Both the position numbers and the translations under genes were made by a program. Under the pieces are notes generated by a model. That model saw only the letters and a program-made list of their open reading frames with translations, did not search any database and was not told the origin of the DNA. A stretch of 64,000 nucleotides of DNA from Boswellia sacra (Eukaryota; Streptophyta; Magnoliopsida; Sapindales; Burseraceae): the NCBI GenBank assembly GCA_013180625.2, contig SNVD02015047.1, positions 868,001-932,000 of the forward strand, in the 5' to 3' direction. This document shows positions 33,316-43,960 of this stretch, in pieces (position 1 is the first letter of the stretch; each line of letters opens with the position of its first letter).

Positions 33316-35290
33316 TCAATCAAAATTTTCAAAGAATGGTTTTAACCGTTGTGAAATAACTTTAAAAACATTAACCTTCTCTGGGTTCTCAATTTCAATA
33401 GCTCCATGAAAGAAAACTTTTTTAACAATGAAATGTCTTGTCCAATGAGACCAAAGTTTATCAAGAAATAAGTGTAATCTTGAATCATACAAAAGAACTT
33501 TTTTGTGCAGGTTCAAATGATTTTCTAACAATAAATTTGTCATGGAAAACCTTCATTTTTTCTTTGTAGATTTTAGAATAAGCCTCATTCATGATTTCTT
33601 CAAGTTCACTCAGTTGGAGTTTACATAACTTGTAAGCATCATCTAAACTTGTGTTAAATGTTTTAATAGCCTAATAAGCTTTATACTCAATTTTCACAGG
33701 CTAGTGACAAGATTTCCCATAAACCAATCTATAAGGAGACATACCTAGTGATGTTTTGCAAGTAATTCGGTAGGCCCAAAGTGCATCATTAAGTCTTAGA
33801 GACCCATCTTTACGATGTGGGTTAACCGTTTTTTCTAAAATCTGTTTTATCTCCCTATTAGCTAATTCGACTTGTCCACTTTTTTGTGTGTGATATGGTG
33901 TAGAAACTTTATGGGTTATTTCATATTTTTTCATTAGAGTTTCAAATGGTTTGTTATAAAAATGTGTACCTCCATCACTAATAATTGCTAAGGAATTCCA
34001 AACTACATAAGATATTCTCTTTCAAGAATTTGATGACTATTTTATGATCATTGTTTCGACATGGAATTGTCTCGACCCATTTTGAAACTTAGTCTACTGC
34101 CACAAGAATGTACACAAAACCAAAGGATGGTGGAAAAGGTCCCATAAAATCAAAGTACCAACAGTCAAAAATTTTAACAACAAGAATATGATTCAAAGGC
34201 ATCATGTTACGTTTTGAAATAGATCCCAATTTTTGACAATTTTTACAAGTTTTGCAGACTATATGTGTATCTTTAAATAAGGTGGGCCAATAAAATCCAT
34301 ATTGTAAGATTTTAATAGCTGTTTTTTTTTTTTAAACGAGAAGTCTCCTCCACATGCCTTAGAATGATAAAAATTAATGACACTACTTACGTCATTGTCG
34401 GATATGCATCTTCTAATTATTTGGTCTGGACGATATTTGAGCAGATATGTATCATCCCAATAAAAATTTTTTACCTCGGTCAAAAACTTCCTTTTGTCTT
34501 AAGCACTCTAATGAGGTGGCATTTCTCCTATTGCAAGAAAATTTACAATATTAGCAAACTAAGGTATTGCAACAACAAAGAATAAAAATTCATCAAGAAA
34601 AAAGTCATTGATAGGTGAGGTCTTAATTGATGTCTTTGTTGTTAATCTTGATAGATGATCTACAACGACATTTTTAGCTCCCTTTTTATCTCTTATTGTG
34701 ATGTTGAATTCTTATAGCAATAAGATCCATCGTATCAATATAAGTTTTGCATCCTATTTAGACATTAAATATCTCACAACTGTATGGTTAGTGCAAACAA
34801 TAGTTAGAGAACTAATTAAATAAGATCGAAATTTGTCTAATGCAAATACTACTGTAAGTAGTTCTTTTTTAGTTGTAGTGTAATTCATTTGTATAACATT
34901 TAAAGTCCTACTTGCAAAGTATATTACGTAAGGCTTACCTTCTTTTCTTTGTCCTCAGACAATACCAACTACATAATTGCTTGGATCACATATTAACTCA
35001 AAAGATAGGTACCAATCAGAAGATTGCATAATTGGAGCGGATGTTAAAAGTCCAATCAATTTTATCAAAAGCATTTTGACATTCTTGAGTCCATTTAAAA
35101 GAAGTGTCTTTTAACAAGAGGTTACAAAGAGGGTTAGATAAAGAACTAAAATTTCTTATAAACCTCCTATAAAATCCAGCATGACCTAAGAATGAATGGA
35201 CCTTTTTGACTATTTTTAGTGGAGCCAAATCGAAAATTAATTCCACTTTTGCTTTATCCACTTCAATTCCCTTGGAACTAAGAATGTGGA
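33316..35290 (-). pseudogene. Athila-like Ty3/Gypsy pol remnant (RT end, RNase H, integrase)
   Basis: In minus-strand order: DKAKVELIFDLAP and FLGHAGFYRRFIRNFSSLSN with LCNLLLKD (RT thumb/RNase H start, 35261-35060). Then a decayed RNase H (35000-34600), RPDQIIRRCISDND and FYHSKACGGDFS (integrase zinc finger, about 34440-34330), and a decayed core. Next are [20 protein letters not shown] (33900) and [20 protein letters not shown] with YGKSCH. The last piece is LLYDSRLHLFLDKLWSHWTR and GAIEIENPEKVNVFKV (33490-33340). These blocks are those of Athila-type elements. The part 5' of the RT thumb is missing; the sequence changes at 35291-35296. Many stops are present. Confidence 0.85.
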
Positions 35291-35295
35291 TAAAT

Positions 35296-35800
35296 GAGTA
35301 TTTGGACTGAGAAATGAAGGTTTAAGATGACATTGGTTCGATAGTGTTGAACTATCGAACCTTCATCTAACTATCGAACCATGTGAGCTTGGTCGTCAAG
35401 TCATACTGTCAAATTAGTCAAATTGGCCTATTGTTTTGTCGAATAATGCTATCGAATAGTTGAATTGCCCTGCTGTGTTGTTGAGTCATTGAGTTATAGT
35501 TGAATCGTAGTATTAGTTGTCTTATTTAGATGCATTTGCCAAACCATAGTCGAATTAATTTATGATGTCATCGAACTGTCGAATTGTTCAACAAACTTGA
35601 AGTGCATATATTTATGTGTGTGTCTGTGTGTGTCTACGTAAACTTGTGTCAGGAATCAAGAATTTTCAATTGATAAATGAGAAACTTTCTTACCTAAGCT
35701 TGTGTATATATACCAATCCTCCTAGAACAAAATTTAGATTTTGCACAGTCAAACTGTGGAATGACAAATTCTAAGATTTTGCCTTCATTATTTTCTATCA
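35296..35800 (+). repeat. LTR-like repeat (TCGAAC family), copy 1
   Basis: Bounded by TGAGTATTTGG and TTTTCTATCA (TG...CA). The interior is rich in ATCGAAC words and has a TATA-like TGTATATATACC near 35705. The first 110 and last 170 bp match 52072-52190 and 52795-52980. I see no 5-bp duplication at the ends. It directly abuts CNGC intron sequence at 35801. Confidence 0.6.
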
Positions 35801-35944
35801 CCACCAGAATATAATGACATATTCTGCCAAGCAATATGTATTGTCTAATGCCCATTACGGAATATGGTAAATGACTTATTATTCAAAATTTTTTATATTA
35901 GGTTATAGTGGTCAATTTATTACTTTTTCCTTCTATTAGATAGG
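35801..35944 (+). pseudogene. CNGC copy A intron remnant
   Basis: Noncoding, but aligned to the intron in copy B (about 55910-56060): both have TATTC-GCCAAGCAATAT, TTACGGAATAT and TCAAAATTTT in the same order. It ends at TTAGATAGG, the left target duplication of the Mutator-like insertion. Confidence 0.7.
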
Positions 35945-36659
35945 GCCAAATTTTATCAAAAAACCCTTTGAAACTCTTTTAACTAATTCTAACCTCTTTC
36001 ATGAAAGGAAAATGCAGTTCTACCCTTAAAAGTTAAGAAAAAAAAAAAACAAAATGAGCAAATCAAACACAAATACTATGTGAAAGTTCTTTCTTAGCCG
36101 ACGATCTCCACTACTACTCTTCAAGAAGGCTCATCCTTAAATCCATCTTTTTAAGTTGTAAGAAACTTGGATTAGGTAGGTGTTCACAGATGTTCTTTTT
36201 TTTTCTTTATTTGGTTTCATGATTTATGATGTTTTGATGGAGCTTTGGCATCTAGGTTTTGGGTTTTGTGATGTTTTGGCTTATAAGTTATGTGAAATTG
36301 GGATATGCCTTGCGAGGATTCTATTGTTTCGCTATTTTACAACCGAAATTAATTATACCTGTCTTATAATTAATTTTATTCCATGATATCTATAAATGTT
36401 TTTTTCCTTCTTTTTCTTTGAGAATTATTGTGCTTGAGGAATACGAAATTAAGCGGACGAATTGAATTTAATCCATTTTTTTTAAATAAACGTTACTTTA
36501 AACGTCAATTAAAGTTGACGTATTGGCTTTTGATATGGGGATTGAAATCAATTACATTGTTGCCAAGCTAATTTGTGACGAAATTTTTATGGGTTTTTTT
36601 TTTAATTGGAGGAAATTGGGATCCTTAAAAAGGTTGCAAAAATTAAAAAAAAAAAAGCT

Positions 36660-37225
36660 TTTACTTGTTAATCAAATGATATGTATGATTCAAACCATGA
36701 TATTATTCAGACCATTATGTGTACAAGTATGCTCCATTTAAAAGTCTACAAAAGGTATATGCACAAATGGTTCCTTTGTTGATAATGGCCATTGATATGA
36801 ACAACTATGGTAGTACATTCCATGGTCGATGAATCAAGTTGAAGGTGTTTCTCAACAACACATGAGGTGTCATTTTAGTAAACAATAAACTTTTTTTTTT
36901 AGACAATGCTTCATGAACAAGCAACTAATGATTTGATTTTTGTTTTTAGCGCAGATTAATTGTGGAGGTTTTTTTTTTTTTTTTACTTTACCTCTATTGT
37001 CTGATTATTGATGACATGATAGAAGATATTCGTGTTGTAGAAAAGTTCAGAACTATAGGAAGAAGTTAGCTACAGATATGTTTGATACAAAATCATGGAA
37101 ATCAATTGTTAAACCATGAAAACATGTATAATTTTCTAAACCATGGCAAAAAAATTGAATCGGGAGATTATGTATAATCCATTTATAGTTTAGTGTATTC
37201 AAACTGTGATGGATACTGTTAAGAT
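36660..37225. repeat. Direct repeat, unit 1 (within MULE-like element)
   Basis: Similar over about 500 bp to 39065-39600. Shared words include GTGTACAA, CAAATGGTTCCTTT, CAACAACACATGAG, TGTTTGATACAA and ATCATGGAAAT. hAT copy 3 inserted right at the end of this unit. Fragments translate to WNYRKDLAANMFDTRSW in the other unit, which faintly recalls PIF/Harbinger-type products, but this is not secure. Confidence 0.6.
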
Positions 37226-38166
37226 TAGGGGTGGGAATTCAGGTTCGTGGATCGTGTTCGTGTCGTGTTGAGTTATGACAAGATAAAGATTAGTCCAACC
37301 TGAACCCGACCCGTTTATTATTCATGTCAAGTAGACTTAACCCGAACACGACCTGATTATTAAACGGGTGACCTGTGGGTGACACAATACGTGAATGAAT
37401 AATAAACGGATCATTTTCGTGTTAGACACGAATATGACCCGTTTAACATGATTATGACATGTTTAAATATTTGACATGTTTATGACACGTTTTACAGGCA
37501 TGATTACAATATACTTAAATGATTAACATAATTATGACATTATGAAGCATTTCAATTTCCAACCTATTTTAGTATTTTTAAATTAAAAAAGTGATAATAA
37601 GAAAATATTTGAAATTAATCCACAATTCAATAAAAAGTCCACTAAATATCAAGTTCCATACAAACTTAAAATGCAATTTAGCTTCAAAAAAGAAAATCCA
37701 TTGCATCTTTTTAACTCTTAAGTAACCTACAAAACAAATATGTAAAAAAAATTAAGCGAAGTTCAAGATCATATCAAAATTAATAATAATATAATATTAA
37801 TATTAATAAAAATGCAACTTTGAATTTAAATATCTAATAAACATATAATGAATTTTAAAATTAATTTGTATTTATAATTATGTCACTTTAAAAATAATCG
37901 TGTCAATCCGTGTTAGTCGTGTTGTCATGTTTTATTAGTGTTAATCATGTCATAAATGGATTCGTGTCATAAACGGGTTTGTGCCATAAATAGGTTCGTG
38001 TCACCTGCGGGTGTAATCCCTCAACCCAAACACGACCCAATTATTAAACAGGTTGAAGGTTTTAACCCGAACACGATCCAAACATGATTAAGACAAACCC
38101 AAACCCGCTAATTTCCGTGTCCTGTCGTGTTGGGCTTGCAGGTTGTGTCAAAAATTCTCGCTCCTA
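37226..38166. mobile_element. Non-autonomous hAT element, TCGTGT-rich family, copy 3
   Basis: The ends TAGGGGTGGGAATT and AATTCTCGCTCCTA are flanked by the exact 8-bp duplication GTTAAGAT (37218-37225 and 38167-38174). It is 941 bp, closest to copy 2, and noncoding. A comparison with unit 2 (39590-39610, TATTTAAGATGTATC) shows the empty site. Confidence 0.93.
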
Positions 38167-38195
38167 GTTAAGATGTATCTTATTATCCTATTGTA

Positions 38196-38219
38196 ATTAT
38201 TATTATTATTATTATTATT
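38196..38219. repeat. (ATT)n microsatellite
   Basis: Eight uninterrupted ATT units. Confidence 0.9.
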
Positions 38220-38699
38220 TTCAAAACCAAGCAACAGATGGTGGGAAGCATATACAAACACCGACAAGAGATGAGAACTTCAATTTCAAGGTGGCACATT
38301 GGGCTAATCTTCATAGCCCTTTATATAATGCACTTTTGCATATAAAACCTCTGTTACTATTAAGGCTAAAGTATACAATGACATTATTGAGATAGAGGGA
38401 GATTTGCTTGTTGCTACAAATGGCTCTCTCTTCAGTTCGCCAATATTTTCTTCTTAAGCACATGCCAATTATGAATTTGAGTTTGTTGTATATTATGATG
38501 GCGCACTTTTGTAGGTACTCAAGCTATTGCATAAACTTTGTTTAGTATTGTTTTGGTTATTGATGGTGCAAACTTTGTTTAGTTTTGAAACTTGAAAAAT
38601 GTATTGTTTTAGATATTTATGATGCAAACATTAAATACTTTTGAAACCAAGACAAAATGTATATTGTTTGAGATGTTGATAGTGCAAACTTTGTTTATT

Positions 38700-40270
38700 C
38701 CTAAACATTGCACAACAATGTCATCTAGCAAGCACGACTTTGTCATGCAAAATTCCTAAGCCCTAAATTTTACACAACATAGTCGTGCAACATGCACGAC
38801 ATAGCCATGCAAAATTCAATATGCATCAATTTGGTTCGCGCACAGTGACAAATAATATGCTAACAGTGAAATCAAATATCAAGACATCTCATGGTTATCC
38901 AGGAGAAGGTGAGTATAAAAAAATAACACCATTTCATATCTTTGAATTGCGATATTATCTCACATGTATAATTGTGTGTTTGGTTGCTTTTTAGGTCTTT
39001 ATTCCAATTAATCTAGGGAAAGTTCATTGAGTGTTGGGACTAGTTTACTTGAAAGAAAAAAAAAATTGATGTATAAGATTCAGACCACGATCTGTACACC
39101 AATGATGAATTTCAAAATCTACTAAAGCCATGTGTACAAATGGTTCCTTTATTGATAAAGGCCATTGATGTGAACAATGATGGTAGTACAGATCTATGGC
39201 TGGTGAATCAGGTTAAAGGTGTCCCCAACAACACATGAGATGTCACTTTAATATTAAACAACAAACTTGTTTCTTTTTATAGAAGTTATCATGGACAAGC
39301 AACTAACTATCAAGTAGAGATTATGGAATTCTTACGATATTTTACCTCTATTGTCTTATTACTAGTGACGGGATGGAAGATATTCATCATGCAGACAAAC
39401 CTTGGAACTATAGGAAGGATTTAGCTGCAAATATGTTTGATACAAGATCATGGAAATGAATTGTTAAACCATGTTAACCTATATCAATTTCTAAACCATA
39501 GCAAAATGTATCATTTTTGAGATAATGTATAATCAAAGATCTTGGTTTAGTTTGTTCAGACTGTATCGAGTATTTAAGATGTATCATCTTTCTGGAACTA
39601 TTCTCAATGTCTGTAATATTATTTTGGATATATTTTTGATTCAATTGAATGAGTAATTAAGTACTAATAACCTTTGTTTATTTTATGTGTTAGTATCAAT
39701 TTAGAGGTGATTGAATAGTAGTATCCAATATATATGGTTTTTTTTGCCTCTCCCAAAAGTATTCATGACAACTCATGTCATTACAAAAATGACAATGGTT
39801 ATAAGGAAATTGAATTGAACATACTTACATTTCTACACAGCATGTCGTGCGAATTGCACAATAGAGATGTTTAAAATTATCGAAAGAAATTGTTTTGCAC
39901 AATTCTATCATGCTAATTGCATGACATGTGGTACGAAATTCCCAAACCCATGTCCTTTACACGTCTAATTGAGGAATGGGTACAAGAGAATAGTAATTGT
40001 CATCGTTATTGACATTTATTGCATGACCCAATTGTATATTTTGCAAAACTCAATTATGCAAAATTCCAGAACCATTTAGTTGCACAAAATGATTATGAAC
40101 TAACATGATGTAGTCGTGTGAAAAATAGTAATAATTTTATGTTTTTGATAATTACTGCGTCACATGGTTGTGCAAGTTGCATGACTTAGGTGTGCAAAAT
40201 TGCAGAAGTCCTATTTCTGCATGATGGGCACTTGCACTAACATGCCATAGTTGTGTGATGCAGTAGTCAT
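38700..40270. repeat. Dispersed TGCACGAC/GTCGTGCA palindromic motif
   Basis: Words such as GTCGTGCAACATGCACGAC (38782-38800), CATGTCGTGCGAATTGCAC (39841-39859) and TAATTGCATGACATGTGG recur about a dozen times. They are often followed by CAAAATTC. Some are inverted pairs. No coding function is visible. Confidence 0.6.
39065..39600. repeat. Direct repeat, unit 2 (within MULE-like element)
   Basis: Uninterrupted partner of 36660-37225, about 1.9 kb downstream in the same orientation. Apart from hAT copy 3, which accounts for most of the added distance, the spacing was short. Confidence 0.6.
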
Positions 40271-42534
40271 TTTTTTGATATTATTATACTCATTTTTTTG
40301 ATATTATTGATAATTACCATGTAAAAGTAATAAAATTGGTTAGCATTGAAATTGATTACTGTTATACATCAATAATTTTTTGATAAGTATTATCATTACT
40401 TAATTTATCTTGCAGGGAAATGGTATTCACTCAAGTCATTAGTTAACAACGTCAGCACTTTATTGTCTAACGTAACAATAACAACCCATATATGCATTTG
40501 TTCAAATAATGCTTTTGATAAACAATAACAACACATCGTCACATATATCAAACGTAGTTTTGATAAACATAAACAATTGAATATAGTTAAAATGATAATT
40601 ACTGCATGACATAATAATTTGATTGACAAAGCATGCAACCCTAACAACAATAATGAATAAAGAGCCCATAGATGACATAGGTTTGATTGTTTCAATATGG
40701 TTTTTATTATATTCAAGTTTCGCTCACTCCCAACGTTGCTTGTATAAAGCCTAAACTCTTCTAGCTTCATTTAGGAAATCATATGTTTTGATCTAAAATA
40801 ACTAAAATAAACGAGTAATTGTTAGTTATAAACATAAAAAGTGTGTAAACTCATTATAAGGACAATATGTAGATAATAAATGTCCACCAGTATCATTTGA
40901 TGAAACCTCCTGGCTTTGCTAGGTTGGCAATGGATTCGTTTCTAGAACAATCACTGCAAGCATAGAGCATAAGCAAGAGCCTCAATGATCAGAGAAACCA
41001 TCTACAAGAAGAAATACTTTGGAAATCCAGGCAAAACTAGGCGATGATGTTGCTTGTAGCATACAACTTAGCATATCTCCAATTAAAATGAAATAATTTT
41101 GGAACATATATACATTATATACTAGGAAACATAATGCTATCACATAATTAGATTGCTTTTTTTTTTTTTAAACAATGCTTAAACATTGGCATAGTTCACT
41201 AGTTTTGAGCCTCAAATCCCGTTTCAAAAGTGTGTTAGAAGATAGAATTGCTAATAAAAAATGCTTTCGACTAAAAATTACCAGTTTGGAGATCATTTCG
41301 TTCTATAAGCACAGGCTAAATTTGAAAGAGAAATTCCACAAAAAATAAATATATAAAATAAAAATTTCGAAAGAGACGAAGAGATTTACAAGAAAGCATT
41401 GACCTCATTGGGAGTGAGATTAGTCTCTACATCCAAGTTAAAGATAGAAATTCCCATCACCAATCTTAACAGAGGCTCAGTTGTACAATAAACAATTACC
41501 AATCCCAACATAAAATTATAATAGTTGGAACTCAATCGAAATCTCTAAGCTTCGGAACTCCTCTTTAGAAGCCATAATCGATAAATGCAAAGGCCTAAAA
41601 GATCCAAATGGGAAATGTAAATTACTAGAGATTCAGTTGCATAGGTTGTGTGGGCACCAAAAGCACTATAAACTACTTTTGACCAAATCTTATTTTCCAC
41701 TAGTTGGTAGTACCAATCGAATGGCACAAATGCCATCCTTTATCACCTAGAATTAGAAAATATTCACAGCTATATTCAAATATTTATACATTTATTTTAT
41801 TTGGAAACTAATTAGAATAGTGTCACAAAGTTCTGTGCTTACTCTATGTAAATACTTAGATGCTATAAAAATTTGCTCAGCTTTTCCATAAAATGAACTA
41901 CGTACAATAACAATCCAAATTCATACTTTGAACAAGAGAGAAAATGGCAAGCACTTGCTAGGAAATTGACATAATCAGAGTTTATTTCTATGTAATAGAA
42001 CAAAAGAATATGAACCCATTTCTACATTTAGTTTAACATTGTAAAGGAAAGCTCATCTCAATCCACTTAAAAGTTCAAACTTTATCAACTTCCAAACAAC
42101 GTAAAATCCTAAAATCCAAATCTCAAAATAACTTTTCAATCTTCAACATTTTGTTAGCAACTTAATGCAACAAAAAATTAGTATTACACTATCAAAACAA
42201 CAACAACAAAAACAATATTGTCATTTGAGGAAGAGCAAAACAGTAATATCAATAGCCGTATCAGTACCTGACAAGTTACATAAACCTCATCTTGTCTTGG
42301 TTTCACTCTTGCAAGTAGAAGACTTGGAAGTGAAAAATGAAGAGAAGAACGTGGTATGCAATATGCATAGCTATTTATTAGATACAATTCCCATTATATA
42401 CGACAAACTTTAACAATAATGTAACCCAGTTTAGTTTGCTGTGGAAGTCGTTTGAGTCTTGGGAAGAAGAATGACAGAAGAAAAAGGCAAGAAGAGAGAT
42501 GAAAGAAAGGGAAGAAAGAGAAGATTAAGGCATT
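40271..42534. other. AT-rich interior of the MULE-like element
   Basis: No gene recognised. Short frames here (for example 40405-40770 minus, 42165-42413 plus) have no family motif and biased composition; I treat them as chance frames. Confidence 0.45.
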
Positions 42535-42716
42535 TCTATCTTTTTACATGAAAAATGGATTACAAATGATTGAAATTGACCAGGGGGTTAGAATCAATAA
42601 TCACAAATAAAAAAAAACCCAATAGATAGGTGCTCAGAGTTTTAACACTGATCATATATCTTACATCTTTTTTTCTTTTAACACTTACATTTGTGACATT
42701 AAATATCTTTTATAGT

Positions 42717-43188
42717 AGTTTGGTCAGGACCTCAAAGCAGGTGTCAATATCGGGGTAAACATCGCAATAATTGTGGTTATTATGTTTGGAATGCTTTTGT
42801 TTTCCACTTCGATTGGATTTCTTCTATTTGCATACATGTTTATTCATCATTCCACAATTTAATTTCATATATATGCTAATTAATGAAATATGCATAGAGA
42901 ACTGCTTAAATATCTACATACCAACTTCATGCTTTGTAAAATAGATGTTTCTTCAGTCCTACACTCAATGATATGAAGCTAAAGAAAAGAAGGTAAACGG
43001 AAGAGAGCACTGGTAACTCTTTCAAAACATACCTGAGGATGTCAAATCACTAATCATATGGAAATACAATCAAGATAACTATAGAGGAATTGAATCTTTT
43101 AATTTGGAAAAAGTACTCAATATTCTTCTAGGGAAGATCAAAGGGAACTTGACTCACAAACTACGTTTAGGACTGCCAAAAGAAGTGA
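42717..43188 (+). pseudogene. CNGC pseudogene copy A: pore/S6 exon and C-linker exon
   Basis: Exon 42717-42832 reads FGQDLKAGVNIGVNIAIIVV and IMFGMLLFSTSIGFLL: the pore-filter GQ(N/D) followed by transmembrane S6 of a plant cyclic-nucleotide-gated channel. Exon about 42954-43188 is the C-linker (QNIPEDVKSLIIWKYNQ-like and NLEKVLNILL), ending at a GTGAG donor. The next intron is hit by Copia-2 only a few bases inside. Relative to copy B there are substitutions and lesions at the exon 2 start. The CNBD exon resumes at 50130. Confidence 0.8.
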
Positions 43189-43195
43189 GTTCTTT

Positions 43196-43412
43196 TTTTG
43201 GAAATAAACATTATTTGTTTTAGGGTTTAAGTTTTGTTTAGAAATTAAAAATTGAGTTCAAGTAGAATTATGATTTATGTTCCTAGGAGGATTATGATTA
43301 TCATGATACTATATAAGTAGAGTATTTTTCTTATTTGTTTTTGGGTATGAAAATAAAGATTAAAGAAACAAAAGAGTTTGTTTTCAATGTTTTTGTCTAG
43401 CAGTCTCTAACA
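43196..43412 (+). repeat. Copia-2 5' LTR
   Basis: 217 bp, ending GTCTCTAACA. It contains TACTATATAAG (TATA) and AAATAAAGA (polyadenylation-like). The first bases TTTTGG correspond to TGTTGG in the 3' LTR, so the starting TG has mutated. Confidence 0.9.
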
Positions 43413-43789
43413 AAGTGGTATCAAAGCCGCAAAAGGAAGAAGGAAGCCCACACCATCAACAACTAAGGTTCGTCGTCAACAGTCAAGCATCATTGAAAAG
43501 TCATCGAAAAATTGTCAACTGGCAAGTGAGATCTCAACTCCACCATTATCGAATAGATCGGACAGTGATCTATAAGTTTTCCTTCTTGGCTGATGTCAAA
43601 TCCTGGTCGGAACACATCAGAAACGTAAAAACAAGTTGTAAAAATGGTTTTCAACGTAAAAGTTGTTGAAATCCAGCAAGTGGGTCGACACCTCCCATCC
43701 AGATCAACTCATCATTGACTGATCTACAAACCCTAACAATAATCTCAAAGATTAACAACCGAAAAAATGCTTCGTTCATGATTTGGGTG

Positions 43790-43960
43790 AAAAATATCAA
43801 TCAGCCCCCTAAGATATAAAATACCAATTAGCCCTCTGAGATATAAAATATCAGTCAAACAACAAATATCAATCAGCCTCCTATATAGAAAAATATCATT
43901 CTGCCCCTTAGACATTGAAAGTATCAGTAAGCCCCCTGAAGCTAAAAAATTTTTTTTAGC
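43790..43960. repeat. Degenerate tandem repeat in Copia-2 leader
   Basis: Six or so units of about 27-30 bp built on AAATATCA(A/G)T(C/A)AGCCCCCT with AGATATA between them. It lies between the PBS and gag in the untranslated leader. Confidence 0.7.

Larger units (their letters stand above)
35945..42621. mobile_element. Mutator-like (MULE) insertion in CNGC copy A intron
   Basis: The insertion is proven by comparison with CNGC copy B, which lacks it. The flanks are TTAGATAGG (35936-35944) and ATAGATAGG (42622-42630), 8 of 9 identical; a 9-bp duplication is the MULE signature. The ends share degenerate inverted blocks (AATTCTAACC and TTTCATG-AA...AATGC on the left with their complements at 42530-42600). 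No transposase is recognised inside. The interior has a 5'-leader-like stretch near 36180-36330 similar to 62985-63080, two copies of a roughly 500-bp segment, and hAT copy 3. Confidence 0.55.

Noticed and set aside
33316..35290. Endogenous pararetrovirus or other viral insertion
   Set aside because: Integrase and zinc-finger motifs are of the Athila-type Ty3/Gypsy class, with no movement-protein or coat-protein motifs.
40405..40770. 121-codon minus-strand frame in the MULE-like element
   Set aside because: Leu/Cys-rich with no recognised motif in AT-rich DNA; likely chance.
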